Shown: positions 18,203-27,462 of the stretch, piece after piece
How positions within the stretch are numbered: position 1 is the first letter of the stretch
Layout: every line of letters begins with the position of its first letter
Origin: Sedimentisphaerales bacterium
GTDB taxonomy: Bacteria; Planctomycetota; Phycisphaerae; Sedimentisphaerales; SM23-30
Length of the DNA stretch: 64,000 nucleotides
Direction: 5' to 3'
NCBI GenBank assembly: GCA_028281535.1
Contig: JANQJS010000026.1
Span: forward strand, 1-64,000
Position numbers and translations under genes: made by a program
The notes under the pieces: model-generated
The model's input: the letters and a program-made list of their open reading frames with translations, nothing else
The model's database searches: none
What the model was told of the DNA's origin: nothing

Positions 18203-20213
18203 CGGTATCGCGCTGGATGATTTAGGTGATAACTTAACATCACCTGCCCCCAACGCAAATTCCCCCTCACCAAATAGTGAGGTCTCAGGAGAGTCCGCGC
18301 CAACATCCTCTACAAATAATAATATAGAGTTGGAGGCATGTATAGATATCAATACGCCAATTGTCGATCCGCCTGATTACTCATTAACCTCTGAAGCAAT
18401 TGCACCCAATCAAAATGAACCTGACGCATCCGTAACGGCTAAGTCTGAAATAAAATCAATGATGGATGAGTCTGATCAAATCTTGGAAGATATTCAAGAT
18501 TCATCATCTCAAGCAATAATGCAAGATGAACCATCACTTGAAACGGTAGATGCTTCTGACACGTCCCTGGACCTGGAAGTCCAAAGTAGTACTGAAACCC
18601 CTGTCGATTTCAGTGAGCCACAACCAGAAATCAAACCGGATGAAAAAGCATTTGATTTACCATCACTTAATGACTTGCCAGATCTTTCAGACTTCAATGA
18701 ACTAGAAGAAGAACCCACAAAATCTCTGTCTGATATTCTGGAAGAAAATAATATTTCCATCATTGAAGAACCTGTAGAAGATATTAAACAAGAAGCCAAT
18801 ATTAGCTTTGTGTCAGGTAAAACAGATGTTAGCCAGAGGGTAAAATATTCAGTTGATGATAATCAGGAAATTGACTCCATTTTTGGCTTGCGTAATCAAT
18901 TACAAAATAAAACGGACATAAATACATTTGAATCACCACAAGTTTCTGATAGTCAAGAAGCGACCAACCTGAATGATTCAATTGATAATTCAGACATTGA
19001 AATTGAATTGGAGACTGAACCAGTATCAGAGCTTAAAGAGTCATTAGATATTTCCGAACCAACGAATAAGGTGACTGATGTGGATCTTCCATATATAGAA
19101 GATTCTCCAGAACATCATGAAACAGAACTAAATGCTACGGCGTCTGATATTGAGTCCGAACCAGAACAAGATCTAAGCGTGACAGAGTCAGAACCTGTGG
19201 ATGAAAATGAAACAACTCAATCACCAGAACTTGAAAATAATATAGATTTCAGTCTGGACAAAGATGATCCTTTTGCATTGCAATCATATGATCTGGACAC
19301 TCCAGAATCAACGGAGTCTGAAACCCAGCTCTTTGAAGATCTAGATCCGGTTAATGATGTAAAATCATCGAAAGAGACATCAACAGACCACACGATTTCT
19401 AATGACGATGTCAGTCTCGATATTCCCTCTGACAGCCAGATGCCACTGGATGATTTAGATACAACGACTCCCGTTGCAGAGGTCTATTCATCAAAACCAA
19501 TTCAAAAAATTGATTCTCAGGAACAAACATCAGAAACATCTGCTGGCATTACAGCAATAGATATGGATTTTTCAATCAAGCCTGATGCCAATCAAAATTC
19601 AAACATGTCTTCATCTGATGATCGCGAAAATGATGACAATGAACTGATTTCACTTGACCAAGGGCAAAGTAATGATATTGAACAGACACCTGCTTCATCT
19701 ACTGAATCCGAAAAAGAAAAAACCAAAAAGCCGAAAAAGGTTAAAGTGACTAAGCAGCCAACGGATCGCCGACAAGCAATCATGGCAGTTTTTGTCGTCT
19801 TTCTCTCGATCGGATTTGCATTAGCCATGGCATGGGCATTTATGCCAACTTTATTTACGGGTGCTCCAGCTAAAAAAGTCGTTCAAAATGAAGAGCTCGA
19901 ACCATTGGTCGCTCGAAAAACCATCAGCGATGTTTGGCAAACACCACGGCCTTACCCAAAATCACTGCGTGATCCCATGCAGCGACATGTTAAGTCAACA
20001 GTCAATACTGCGTCTTTGCCAAACAACAATGTTTCCAGTAATTTCAAAGTGGATATTAAAGGAGCAGTCTACAGTAATGATAAATCCTCGATCCTGGTCG
20101 ATCAGGAAATTCTCTATGAAGGTGACACCTACAAAGGCATCACCGTCGATAAAATAACACGTACCCAGATTACCTTTAAAGCCAATGGTAAAACATGGAC
20201 ACAGGAATACTAG
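18156..20213 (+). CDS. Large acidic bitopic protein with PilP/GspB-like C-terminus
   Basis: A 685-residue protein. Residues 1-25 are basic, and about 40-520 are low-complexity and highly acidic (Asp, Glu, Ser), probably disordered and cytoplasmic. A basic patch is followed by one transmembrane helix (about 540-565). The last 120 residues look like a small periplasmic beta domain: DPMQR, FKVDIKGAVYS and then ILVDQEILYEGD, similar in shape to the homology region of GspC/PilP and the C-domain of GspB. It sits where pilP is expected, between pilO and the secretin. It overlaps the ParA-type gene by 47 bases, with AGGAG upstream of the ATG. Confidence 0.7.
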   Translation: MKRKSGLQKKISSIFDGIALDDLGDNLTSPAPNANSPSPNSEVSGESAPTSSTNNNIELEACIDINTPIVDPPDYSLTSEAIAPNQNEPDASVTAKSEIKSMMDESDQILEDIQDSSSQAIMQDEPSLETVDASDTSLDLEVQSSTETPVDFSEPQPEIKPDEKAFDLPSLNDLPDLSDFNELEEEPTKSLSDILEENNISIIEEPVEDIKQEANISFVSGKTDVSQRVKYSVDDNQEIDSIFGLRNQLQNKTDINTFESPQVSDSQEATNLNDSIDNSDIEIELETEPVSELKESLDISEPTNKVTDVDLPYIEDSPEHHETELNATASDIESEPEQDLSVTESEPVDENETTQSPELENNIDFSLDKDDPFALQSYDLDTPESTESETQLFEDLDPVNDVKSSKETSTDHTISNDDVSLDIPSDSQMPLDDLDTTTPVAEVYSSKPIQKIDSQEQTSETSAGITAIDMDFSIKPDANQNSNMSSSDDRENDDNELISLDQGQSNDIEQTPASSTESEKEKTKKPKKVKVTKQPTDRRQAIMAVFVVFLSIGFALAMAWAFMPTLFTGAPAKKVVQNEELEPLVARKTISDVWQTPRPYPKSLRDPMQRHVKSTVNTASLPNNNVSSNFKVDIKGAVYSNDKSSILVDQEILYEGDTYKGITVDKITRTQITFKANGKTWTQEY

Positions 20214-20253
20214 ATTCCCAAACTATGGGATTGATATTTACGGAGCGAGACTC

Positions 20254-21771
20254 ATGAAAAACAGTATCACAAGAACAATCATCGTCATTGGATTCATCCT
20301 GACATGCAGTTTCCAGCTATCCTCTGTCTCTGCGCAGCTGAATACTGGCAAACGAAAGCTGACCGACATTGAAAAAAGATTGCAGAAAAAAGTGACGGTT
20401 GATTTCCGTGAAACAGCCATCGATGATGTCATTCTTATGCTCACCAAACAAGCGGATGTTGATGTTGTCAAAAGTCCCAAAGTCGTTGGTAATATTACCG
20501 CGACAGTGACGGATATTCCTCTGGGAGAAGCATTAAAAAATATTCTTTCAGCACATGGGTATGCCTATGTCGTCAGCGAAAACATGATACGAATCATCCC
20601 TGCCTCTGAAATCAAAGCCATCGAGGCAAAACGTGTATCAAAAGTTTACCGTATCACCTACGCCGATGCGAAATCTGTAGCCAAGTCTTTGGAAGATTTT
20701 CTTTCAAAAGATGGAACAATCGCAGTAAATGCGGGCACAAGCAATATCATGATTTCAGATACTGAAGCAAAAATCAAAGCCATCGATAATTTCATTTTAG
20801 AAGTTGATCGAATTACGCCACAAATTATGGTGGAAGCCAGAATTTATGACATTTCATCCAAAAACCGACTTGACCAAGGGGTCCTTTGGAGTGCAGGTAC
20901 CAACACAACATATGATTCATCTGGTAATCCGATCAATGGAAACCGTGACCCATTTACCGTTGGTGGATTTTCAGGTGCAACCTCATTTACCGAAGCAGCC
21001 GATGGTATGTTCCGATTTGGTATTTTAAACTCTGCCGTCAATATTGATGTGATGTTGAAATCAGAGCAGGAAGATATCAAAGCCGAACTGCTTGCCAACC
21101 CACGTGTGATGGTGCTGGATAATGAACAAGCCAACATTCGCATTATCTCAGAAATTCCCTATCAGGAACTAACGCAAACTGCTGGTGGCGGTAATATCGG
21201 AACGACCGAATTCAAAAACGTCGGTGTCGAATTACAAGTAACACCGCATGTAACTCGTAAAGGCATGATTCGTATGCACATTCGCCCGACCTTTAGTATT
21301 AAAACGGGTGAAGTATCGATCGGACTGGGCGGCACTGGAATTACCAGTCCGCAGCCCATTGTCGATACGCGACAAACCGATACCATTACGCTCGTGAAAG
21401 ATCGTCAAACCATCATTTTGGGCGGTTTGCGTAAACAGGAAAAAAATATGCAGAAAAACAAAGTTCCTTTCTTTGGCGACCTTCCTCTCTTTGGCGAAAT
21501 TTTTAAGTTCGAAGGTGAAGAGACCATTACCAGTGAATTGGTGGTTTTCATTACGCCACGGATTATTCACAATCAGGAATTAACCGAAGTCGAGAAAAAG
21601 CAATTTGATTCCACGGTGATTAATCCGCTTCTGCCCGATGAATGTGAAGAAGAAGAAAACAAACAATGCGATGCGAAAGAAAATGCCAAACAAGATAATA
21701 GCAAAAAAAAGCATCCATCAGAGAAAACCCAAACCGACTTTAGCTCCGTCGGTACGGTCATCTCACAATAA
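20254..21771 (+). CDS. pilQ: Secretin (PilQ/GspD family)
   Basis: A 505-residue outer-membrane channel protein with a signal peptide (about 1-26, cleavage near SAQ). An N0/STN-like domain (about 42-120) has VDFRETAIDDVILML, and an N1-like domain follows. The C-terminal secretin domain has VMVLDNEQANIRI, a VGVELQVTPHV core, the tip region GLRKQEKN, and the terminal LVVFITPRII. After this comes a charged, Cys-containing tail of about 60 residues. The ATG at 20254 is chosen because GGAG lies before it and the signal peptide starts there. It is the last gene of the unit. Confidence 0.9.
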   Translation: MKNSITRTIIVIGFILTCSFQLSSVSAQLNTGKRKLTDIEKRLQKKVTVDFRETAIDDVILMLTKQADVDVVKSPKVVGNITATVTDIPLGEALKNILSAHGYAYVVSENMIRIIPASEIKAIEAKRVSKVYRITYADAKSVAKSLEDFLSKDGTIAVNAGTSNIMISDTEAKIKAIDNFILEVDRITPQIMVEARIYDISSKNRLDQGVLWSAGTNTTYDSSGNPINGNRDPFTVGGFSGATSFTEAADGMFRFGILNSAVNIDVMLKSEQEDIKAELLANPRVMVLDNEQANIRIISEIPYQELTQTAGGGNIGTTEFKNVGVELQVTPHVTRKGMIRMHIRPTFSIKTGEVSIGLGGTGITSPQPIVDTRQTDTITLVKDRQTIILGGLRKQEKNMQKNKVPFFGDLPLFGEIFKFEGEETITSELVVFITPRIIHNQELTEVEKKQFDSTVINPLLPDECEEEENKQCDAKENAKQDNSKKKHPSEKTQTDFSSVGTVISQ

Positions 21772-21806
21772 ACCCAAATAAAAAGTCCAACTACTCACAT
21801 GCCGCT

Positions 21807-21834
21807 GGGGTGGATTACGATCCCCCCCTTTTTT
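21807..21834 (+). terminator. Intrinsic terminator after the secretin gene
   Basis: GGGGTGGA pairs with TCCCCCCC (one mismatch) around a 6-base loop and is followed by six T. It ends the pilM-pilQ transcription unit. Confidence 0.65.
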
Positions 21835-21838
21835 ATGT

Positions 21839-21987
21839 CCAGACACATCTGACACTGACACTTCTCATTTACCTTAGGAAATATCAGGTAGGTCAGGCCT
21901 TGCCTGACAGGGTTTTGAAATCAATTGTCAGGCACAGCCTGACCTACAAAAATACATCATAGAAGTGTCAGTGTCAGAAGCGTCTGG
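21839..21987. repeat. REPIN-like nested inverted repeat
   Basis: Two inverted repeats are nested. The outer arms (21839-21865 and 21961-21987) match at 24 of 27 positions. The inner arms (21888-21909 and 21926-21947) match at 20 of 22, and each is itself an imperfect palindrome of the GTCAGGC...GCCTGAC type. This is how paired REP sequences (REPINs/BIMEs) mobilised by REP-associated tyrosine transposases look. It lies between the ends of two convergent genes. No transposase is present, so the element is non-autonomous. Confidence 0.7.
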
Positions 21988-21997
21988 TGGAAGTAAT

Positions 21998-23120
21998 TTA
22001 CCCTTGTTGTTTTTTGCTGGCTCGGTGTCTTAGGTAGCTGGCGATGAAGTCGTCGATTTCGCCGTCGAGGACTTTAGTGGGGTTGCCGACTTGGTGTTCG
22101 GTGCGATGGTCTTTGACCATTTGGTACGGTTGCATAACGTAACTACGGATCTGGCTACCGAAGGCGATCTCACCTTTGTCGCCATAGAGCTTGGCGAGTT
22201 CGGCATCGCGTTTTTGTTGTTCCATGCGTTCGATTTTTGATTTGAGCAGGCCCAATGCCAAAACACGGTTTTGGTGCTGGCTTCGTTCTGAAACGCAATC
22301 AACCACAATGCCTGTGGGCTTGTGTAAAATGCGTACTGCAGTTGCAACCTTGTTCACATTCTGACCACCCGCCCCGCTGGCCTTGCAATAGAAATCCATC
22401 TCGATCTCTTCTTCATTAATTTCCACTTCGGCCTGCTCGCCATAATCAGGCAACACATCGACCGCTGCAAAACTGGTATGTCGCCGTTTAGCTGAATCAA
22501 AGGGACTGATACGGACTAATCGATGCACGCCTACTTCGCAGGATAAATATCCAAACGCATAGGCCCCCTTGACCCGCAGCATCACTGAACGAATCCCCGC
22601 CTCTTCGCCCGGCGTTTGTGTCACCTGCTCATACTTGTAGCCAGCCAGATCAAAGTAACGCATATACATCCGCAGAAGCATACTCGCCCAATCACAACTT
22701 TCCGTGCCGCCTGCGCCAGCATTGATACTGAAAAAGCAATCGAGCGGATCATTCTTATCACTGAGCAGCGAGGCTAATTCAATTTTATCGACTTGTTCAG
22801 CAAGATGTGTCAGGCCTTCAGAAACTTCCGTGCGCGTCTGATCATCATTCTCGTCCTGAGCCATCTCCCAAAGTAGTTCCAGCTCTTCGCATTTCTCGAC
22901 CGCCTGGTCAATCGGCTCAATCGAAGCTTTAACAATCTTCAATTCAGAAACGGTTTTTTGTGCCGACTCAGCATCATCCCAGAATCCGGCGGCCCCCATT
23001 TTATCTTCTAAAGCTTGTAATTCTTTGCGTTTATTGGGCAAGTCAAAGAGAGTCTCGAATCTTGACGAGTCGATCATTCAGCTGAGCTAAAACGTTGCTG
23101 ACATCTTCAAATGCGGTCAT
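21998..23120 (-). CDS. prfB: Peptide chain release factor 2, with programmed +1 frameshift
   Basis: Release factor 2 recognises UAA and UGA stop codons. The reading frame begins at the ATG at 23120 (after AGGAG), runs 25 codons to CTT and meets an in-frame TGA at 23045-23043. A +1 shift on CTT-TGA-C continues in the main frame from GAC at 23044 to 21998, giving about 373 residues. The stop specificity motif SPF (in RISPFDSAKRRH) and the catalytic GGQ (in SGAGGQNVNK) are intact. A strong internal Shine-Dalgarno of the E. coli type upstream of the shift site is not evident. Confidence 0.93.
23042..23048 (-). promoter_or_regulatory. prfB autoregulatory +1 frameshift site CTTTGAC
   Basis: On the minus strand the bases read CTT TGA C. 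The TGA is exactly codon 26 of the frame that starts at 23120, as in E. coli prfB. Low RF2 would slow termination at UGA and favour slippage into the +1 frame, where the rest of RF2 is encoded. Confidence 0.9.
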
Positions 23121-23339
23121 CTCAGGGCTCCTGCCAGCCGGCCTGTCAATCGGGCGGCTCTATCTCTTTATCCAAAAAACAATTACACGAAAACAGGGCC
23201 TAAAATTGGCCCGAATTTCTCCTTGACAGAACATCTTAGTATGATTAATCTATTTTGCAATATTTATCACAATAAATTTACGTAAATTAGCTAATTTAAG
23301 GCATTTGAATCCTGCCACCCTAGCCCCGGGAGCCCTTGT

Positions 23340-24551
23340 ATGACGATTCGATCTGTTTTTGTGCGAAATCCACAGTATGTCGCAACCCTCGTATTATTGA
23401 CAATCGCCGCCCTGAATTCATCCCTCTTTGCCGTAACGCAAGGCCAAATGAACCAACTCAAAGGCAAAGGCGTTCTCTCAGACACGGACCTGGCCACGAT
23501 CGATCAATATGTCAAAGAACGTCTAGACAGCATGCTAGGTGTAGAAAACATTAAAGATCTAAATGCGATCACATCTGAATTGCTTCTAAATAAAACCAAT
23601 AACGTCGGGGCATCCAAAAAAGATTACATTGGGCAATTTGCAAAAAGCCTCAAAGAAAACTATAAACAAATTTTAAGCGGCTCTGAAAATTCTCCCAACA
23701 AACAACTCGCCCCCAATATCCGTATATCTGTATTGAACATTATGGGCGAATTAGACTCTCCTGATTTGATCACAGAATTTACCACATTGCTAGGTAGTGA
23801 AAAAACCAAAATGAGATATTGGGCCGCAAAATCTTTAGGGTATCCCAATATCAAACAATTTTTAAATAATGAATCAGCAGACTCATCTGTCCTGACCAGC
23901 GTCGTCAAAGCACTCGAAAGCACGTTAACAGATGAAACTGATCCTCTGGTCATTGAACAAATTGCCATTGCAGCAACCATTCCAAATCATAATTCCGTAA
24001 TCAATGTAGTGATGAGTTGTGCCAACAAACGCATGGAGCTATATAAAGCATGGAACGTCGATAATGAACTGGTAGACCTAAATATCATGAAAGCTCTATT
24101 GATCATCTCGCAACAAAATGCTGAAAATGAAAAAGCCATGGTTAGCTTGGCTTCAGAATTACATTCACATGCTTATCACCGCTATGTACAGGCCAAACAA
24201 TGCCTCCAGGAATATACCGATGATAAAGTCTTTTTGATCAGCCCAACGAGTCAGTCACAACTAAAAACAGTGATCATTGAAGGTGAAAAAATATTACGCT
24301 TTGCCTCCAAACAAAAACGCAGTCAGGTAACCATCAACCCTAGATTCCTTAAAGCCATGGAAACCAACAGATGTAATAACCTGACCAATGCATTTAAACT
24401 GTTATCTGGCCCCACCGGAGTGATCATGGAGTCTTTTCAATTAACTGCACAGAATTTATTCGCCCCATTACCTGACCCTCCAGACACACTCATCAAACGG
24501 GCCATCATAGATAACAAAATCCTTAACAAAACAGTTAAGCCAAATAGTTAA
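23340..24551 (+). CDS. Secreted HEAT-repeat-like protein, function unknown
   Basis: A 403-residue protein with an N-terminal hydrophobic segment (about 14-32) that looks like a signal peptide ending near FAV. The rest is almost wholly helical. Residues 115-230 contain repeated pairs such as IRISVLNIMGELDSPDL and MRYWAAKSLGYPNI, typical of HEAT repeats that bind proteins. No catalytic motif is seen. It begins with ATG at 23340, divergent from prfB, and is followed after about 45 bases by a peptide-binding protein; a functional link is possible but unproven. Confidence 0.65.
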   Translation: MTIRSVFVRNPQYVATLVLLTIAALNSSLFAVTQGQMNQLKGKGVLSDTDLATIDQYVKERLDSMLGVENIKDLNAITSELLLNKTNNVGASKKDYIGQFAKSLKENYKQILSGSENSPNKQLAPNIRISVLNIMGELDSPDLITEFTTLLGSEKTKMRYWAAKSLGYPNIKQFLNNESADSSVLTSVVKALESTLTDETDPLVIEQIAIAATIPNHNSVINVVMSCANKRMELYKAWNVDNELVDLNIMKALLIISQQNAENEKAMVSLASELHSHAYHRYVQAKQCLQEYTDDKVFLISPTSQSQLKTVIIEGEKILRFASKQKRSQVTINPRFLKAMETNRCNNLTNAFKLLSGPTGVIMESFQLTAQNLFAPLPDPPDTLIKRAIIDNKILNKTVKPNS

Positions 24552-24595
24552 ACCATCAACTCTTTGGCACCCTCTATCGACGGATCGATTGAGAT

Positions 24596-26485
24596 ATGAA
24601 TAAACGCCATATTTTCATCACACTCATCTGCACTTTTTTCGGACTGGTTGGCTATTATTCACTTAAAAGCAGTCCTATGCCAAAAACCGGTTTCACCTGG
24701 TCCTTTATGGATTCCATTACATCACTTGATCCAGCCAAAATGCATTGGTTGGATGAAAATATTGTTGCGATGGCACTATGGGAAGGGCTTACAACGCTTC
24801 ATCCTGAAGATCAATCGATTATTCCAGGTGTTGCCTATTTACCTCCAGATATCAATAGAGACCAAACGACCTATGTCTTTAAACTCAGACCCGAGGCCAA
24901 ATGGTCCAACGGAGATCCAGTCACCGCGCATGACTTTATCTATGGCTGGCGACGTGCTATCGAACCAGGTAGCTCGGGTGTCTATATCGGTTTTATCACC
25001 GACCATATCGCAGGTGCTAAAGAATATAGCGATTGGCGCAACCAAGCCGTAAAAACCATCCAGTGCCTTGACGATCTTATCAACGAAAAAGAGCTAAGCA
25101 ATGAAGACAAACGATTCATTGATCGCCAACTAAATATCAATTGTGACAAAGAATTCAATTCACAAGCTATCGATAAAGAAGATAGAAAGAAAAAAATCAG
25201 ATCGATACAAAGCACATTCAGAGCCAATCACCTCAATGAAATGGAGCAACGTTTTTCCAATGTAGGTTTACTCGCCCTAAATGATCATACATTACAAATA
25301 AAACTTACTCGCCCTATTCCTTATCTACTTCAGCTCCTCTCCAATCAAACGTTCATGCCAGTACATCAAGGCATTGAATCATTAAAGACGATTCAGCCAA
25401 CCACTGTTTGGGATTTTGATAACCATTGGGTCAAGCCCAATTACCAAAAAGATGCCTACAACGGAATCGTTACCAATGGCCCATTTAAACTAACAGATTG
25501 GCAATTTAAGCGTTTTATGCATTTTGAGAAAAATCCCTACTATTGGGACAAAAATAATGTCAAATCTGACAGTTGCACCATCCGAATCATTCGCGATGCC
25601 AGCACCATGTTTCTTACCTATGAATCAGGTGCCCTGGATGTCTGTACTGATATCACACGCCTTGAATTTGCCCCCACCCTAGCAGAGCTTAGTAATAATG
25701 GGCAGCGAAAAGATATTAATGTTACGACCGCATTTGCAACTTACTATTATATTTTTAATTGCCAAGAGACCCTCAATGATGGCCGCGATAACCCATTTAA
25801 AGACCCTCGAGTGCGACTGGCATTCAACCTCGCTCTAGACAAAGAGGCCATTGCCAACAATGTCGTTAAATTAGGAAATAAACCTGCGAGAAATTTTGTC
25901 CCTATCAATTCCATACCTGGCTATTCATCTCCACCTGGACCAGACTATAATATACAACGAGCCAGGCAGCTTCTCGCAGAAGCAGGCTATCCAGATGGCA
26001 AGAATTTACCCACCATTGAAATTAAATACAACACCGGCGCCAGTCACGGTAAAATCGCCCAGGCCATTAATGAAATGTGGCGTCAGAATCTTGGCGTTAA
26101 AACCTCCCTCACCGGCAAAGAAGTCAAAAGCTTCAATGAGGACAAAAACACCCAGAACTTCATGATCATCCGAGCAGGCTGGTATGGCGACTATACCGAT
26201 CCAACCACCTTTCTGGACTTGCTACATACAGACAACGGAAACAATGATGGTAAATACTCAAATCCCAAATATGATGCCTTATTGGCCAAAGCCGCAGCTA
26301 CCATCGACCCTCAAGAACGCTATAAGACGCTCTCACAGGCAGAATCCTTACTTATGATGGAAGATCTTCCCATCCTGCCCATTTACTTCTATGTCAATAT
26401 CACTGGTTTTAGAGACAATGTCAAAGGTGTGTATGCCAACGCCAGGGACCTATATCCCTTCAAACACATATTTATCGATAAATAG
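24596..26485 (+). CDS. Peptide ABC transporter substrate-binding protein (OppA/DppA family)
   Basis: A 629-residue extracytoplasmic solute-binding protein of family 5. It has an N-terminal signal/anchor (about 5-24) without a clear lipobox Cys. Family features are LDPAKMHWLDENIVAMALWEG near the N-terminus, FKLRPEAKWSNGDPVTAHDF, VRLAFNLALDKEAI and the C-terminal DLPILPIYFYVN. An extra charged helical segment of about 75 residues (around 150-225) is inserted after the first domain. No permease or ATPase genes lie beside it, so it is an orphan binding protein that must use transporters encoded elsewhere or act in sensing. Confidence 0.88.
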   Translation: MNKRHIFITLICTFFGLVGYYSLKSSPMPKTGFTWSFMDSITSLDPAKMHWLDENIVAMALWEGLTTLHPEDQSIIPGVAYLPPDINRDQTTYVFKLRPEAKWSNGDPVTAHDFIYGWRRAIEPGSSGVYIGFITDHIAGAKEYSDWRNQAVKTIQCLDDLINEKELSNEDKRFIDRQLNINCDKEFNSQAIDKEDRKKKIRSIQSTFRANHLNEMEQRFSNVGLLALNDHTLQIKLTRPIPYLLQLLSNQTFMPVHQGIESLKTIQPTTVWDFDNHWVKPNYQKDAYNGIVTNGPFKLTDWQFKRFMHFEKNPYYWDKNNVKSDSCTIRIIRDASTMFLTYESGALDVCTDITRLEFAPTLAELSNNGQRKDINVTTAFATYYYIFNCQETLNDGRDNPFKDPRVRLAFNLALDKEAIANNVVKLGNKPARNFVPINSIPGYSSPPGPDYNIQRARQLLAEAGYPDGKNLPTIEIKYNTGASHGKIAQAINEMWRQNLGVKTSLTGKEVKSFNEDKNTQNFMIIRAGWYGDYTDPTTFLDLLHTDNGNNDGKYSNPKYDALLAKAAATIDPQERYKTLSQAESLLMMEDLPILPIYFYVNITGFRDNVKGVYANARDLYPFKHIFIDK

Positions 26486-26591
26486 GCTATCCACTTGTAT
26501 TTAATAGAATTATAGAGACCATAATAATATATTATTCTTAGTTTTTTTAGATTTTTTAGAAAAAAACCCCGTCAATTCAATCCCTAAATGC

Positions 26592-26891
26592 TATAATAAT
26601 TATAGGAGCAGGAGGAAATGTCCCTCCATTCAAATGTACAGCTATTCAAGCTATTTCGTGGATGACTCCACCACTAAAAAATGACATAAGATGTTTATTT
26701 TTAGAAACTTAAAAAAATACTCCTCCTGTATTGCAATGACGATACAGGCTACCATTGTACAACATGAACCGAAATAGGATATTTATGAATTATCTAATAC
26801 ATTGACATCATAATAATGGCGAAATAACCACATATGGAGTTAAACGGTCAAGAACACACATAACTAAAAAATCAGGATTTTATCGGACATC
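26592..26891 (+). promoter_or_regulatory. Candidate promoter and structured leader upstream of a pseudopilin gene
   Basis: The 406-base gap before the pilin gene holds a TATAAT box (26592-26597), then AGGAGCAGGAGG and a 15-codon open frame (26618-26665). GGAGG (26611-26615) can pair locally with CCTCC (26623-26627). Alternatively CAGGAGGA (26608-26615 plus one base) can pair with TCCTCCTG (26721-26728), which also overlaps a perfect 7-bp hairpin CCTGTAT/ATACAGG (26725-26748). Mutually exclusive pairings suggest a regulatory leader. It matches no riboswitch class I recognise. Confidence 0.3.
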
Positions 26892-27440
26892 ATGAGAAAA
26901 ATCACAGGCAATAGAGCATTCAGTTTAGTCGAACTCGTCATTGTTATCGTCATCTTAGGTATTGTTGCAGCCATCGCAGTACCAAGAATATCATCTGCAT
27001 CAAAAAATTCTGGCGAAACAGCTTTAAAAGCAAATCTTAATACAATTCGAACAGCAATTGATCTATATTTTTCTCAACATGGCAGCACATATCCTGGAGC
27101 AAAAGCTGATGGCCTGGGCAACGCGTTAAACTCATCAGCGTCACTCATAAATCAATTAACATTATATACAGATATCCATGGCAATTGCTCTGCCTCCAAA
27201 AGCAGTTCACACCCCTACGGCCCTTACCTCAGATCAGGATTTCCAGCTCAAACCATAGGCCCTAACGCAGGATTAGGTTCAATCGCGGCCGAAATTCTCG
27301 TTTTACCCTCCGCAAATAAATTATTACCTCTTCCGGGAGTTAATCACGGATGGGTTTATAGCAGTATTACTGGCAAAATTATTCCGAATATTTCAGCCAC
27401 CGAAACAGATGACACAGGGATACTATATGTTGATTATTAA
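26892..27440 (+). CDS. Pseudopilin (GspG/H-like), second locus
   Basis: A 182-residue protein with a prepilin-like N-terminus: basic leader, then FSLVELVIVIVILGIVAAIAVP with Glu at +5. The residue before the Phe is Ala (NRA) instead of the usual Gly, which may slow or alter processing by prepilin peptidase. The helix continues into SGETALKANLNTIRTAIDLYFSQHG, typical of pseudopilin alpha-1, and then a small globular domain. It lies 22 bases before the beta-helix/dockerin gene, so the two are probably co-transcribed. Confidence 0.82.
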   Translation: MRKITGNRAFSLVELVIVIVILGIVAAIAVPRISSASKNSGETALKANLNTIRTAIDLYFSQHGSTYPGAKADGLGNALNSSASLINQLTLYTDIHGNCSASKSSSHPYGPYLRSGFPAQTIGPNAGLGSIAAEILVLPSANKLLPLPGVNHGWVYSSITGKIIPNISATETDDTGILYVDY

Positions 27441-27462
27441 AGTTGGAGTATAACAATTATTC

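Noticed and set aside
23043-23045. Nonsense mutation making prfB a pseudogene
   Set aside because: The TGA is in the conserved CTTTGAC context at codon 26 and both frames join into a full RF2, so it is programmed frameshifting.
26592-26891. Known c-di-GMP riboswitch (GEMM) upstream of a pilin gene
   Set aside because: The conserved core sequences of the class I and II motifs are not seen; kept only as an unassigned leader.
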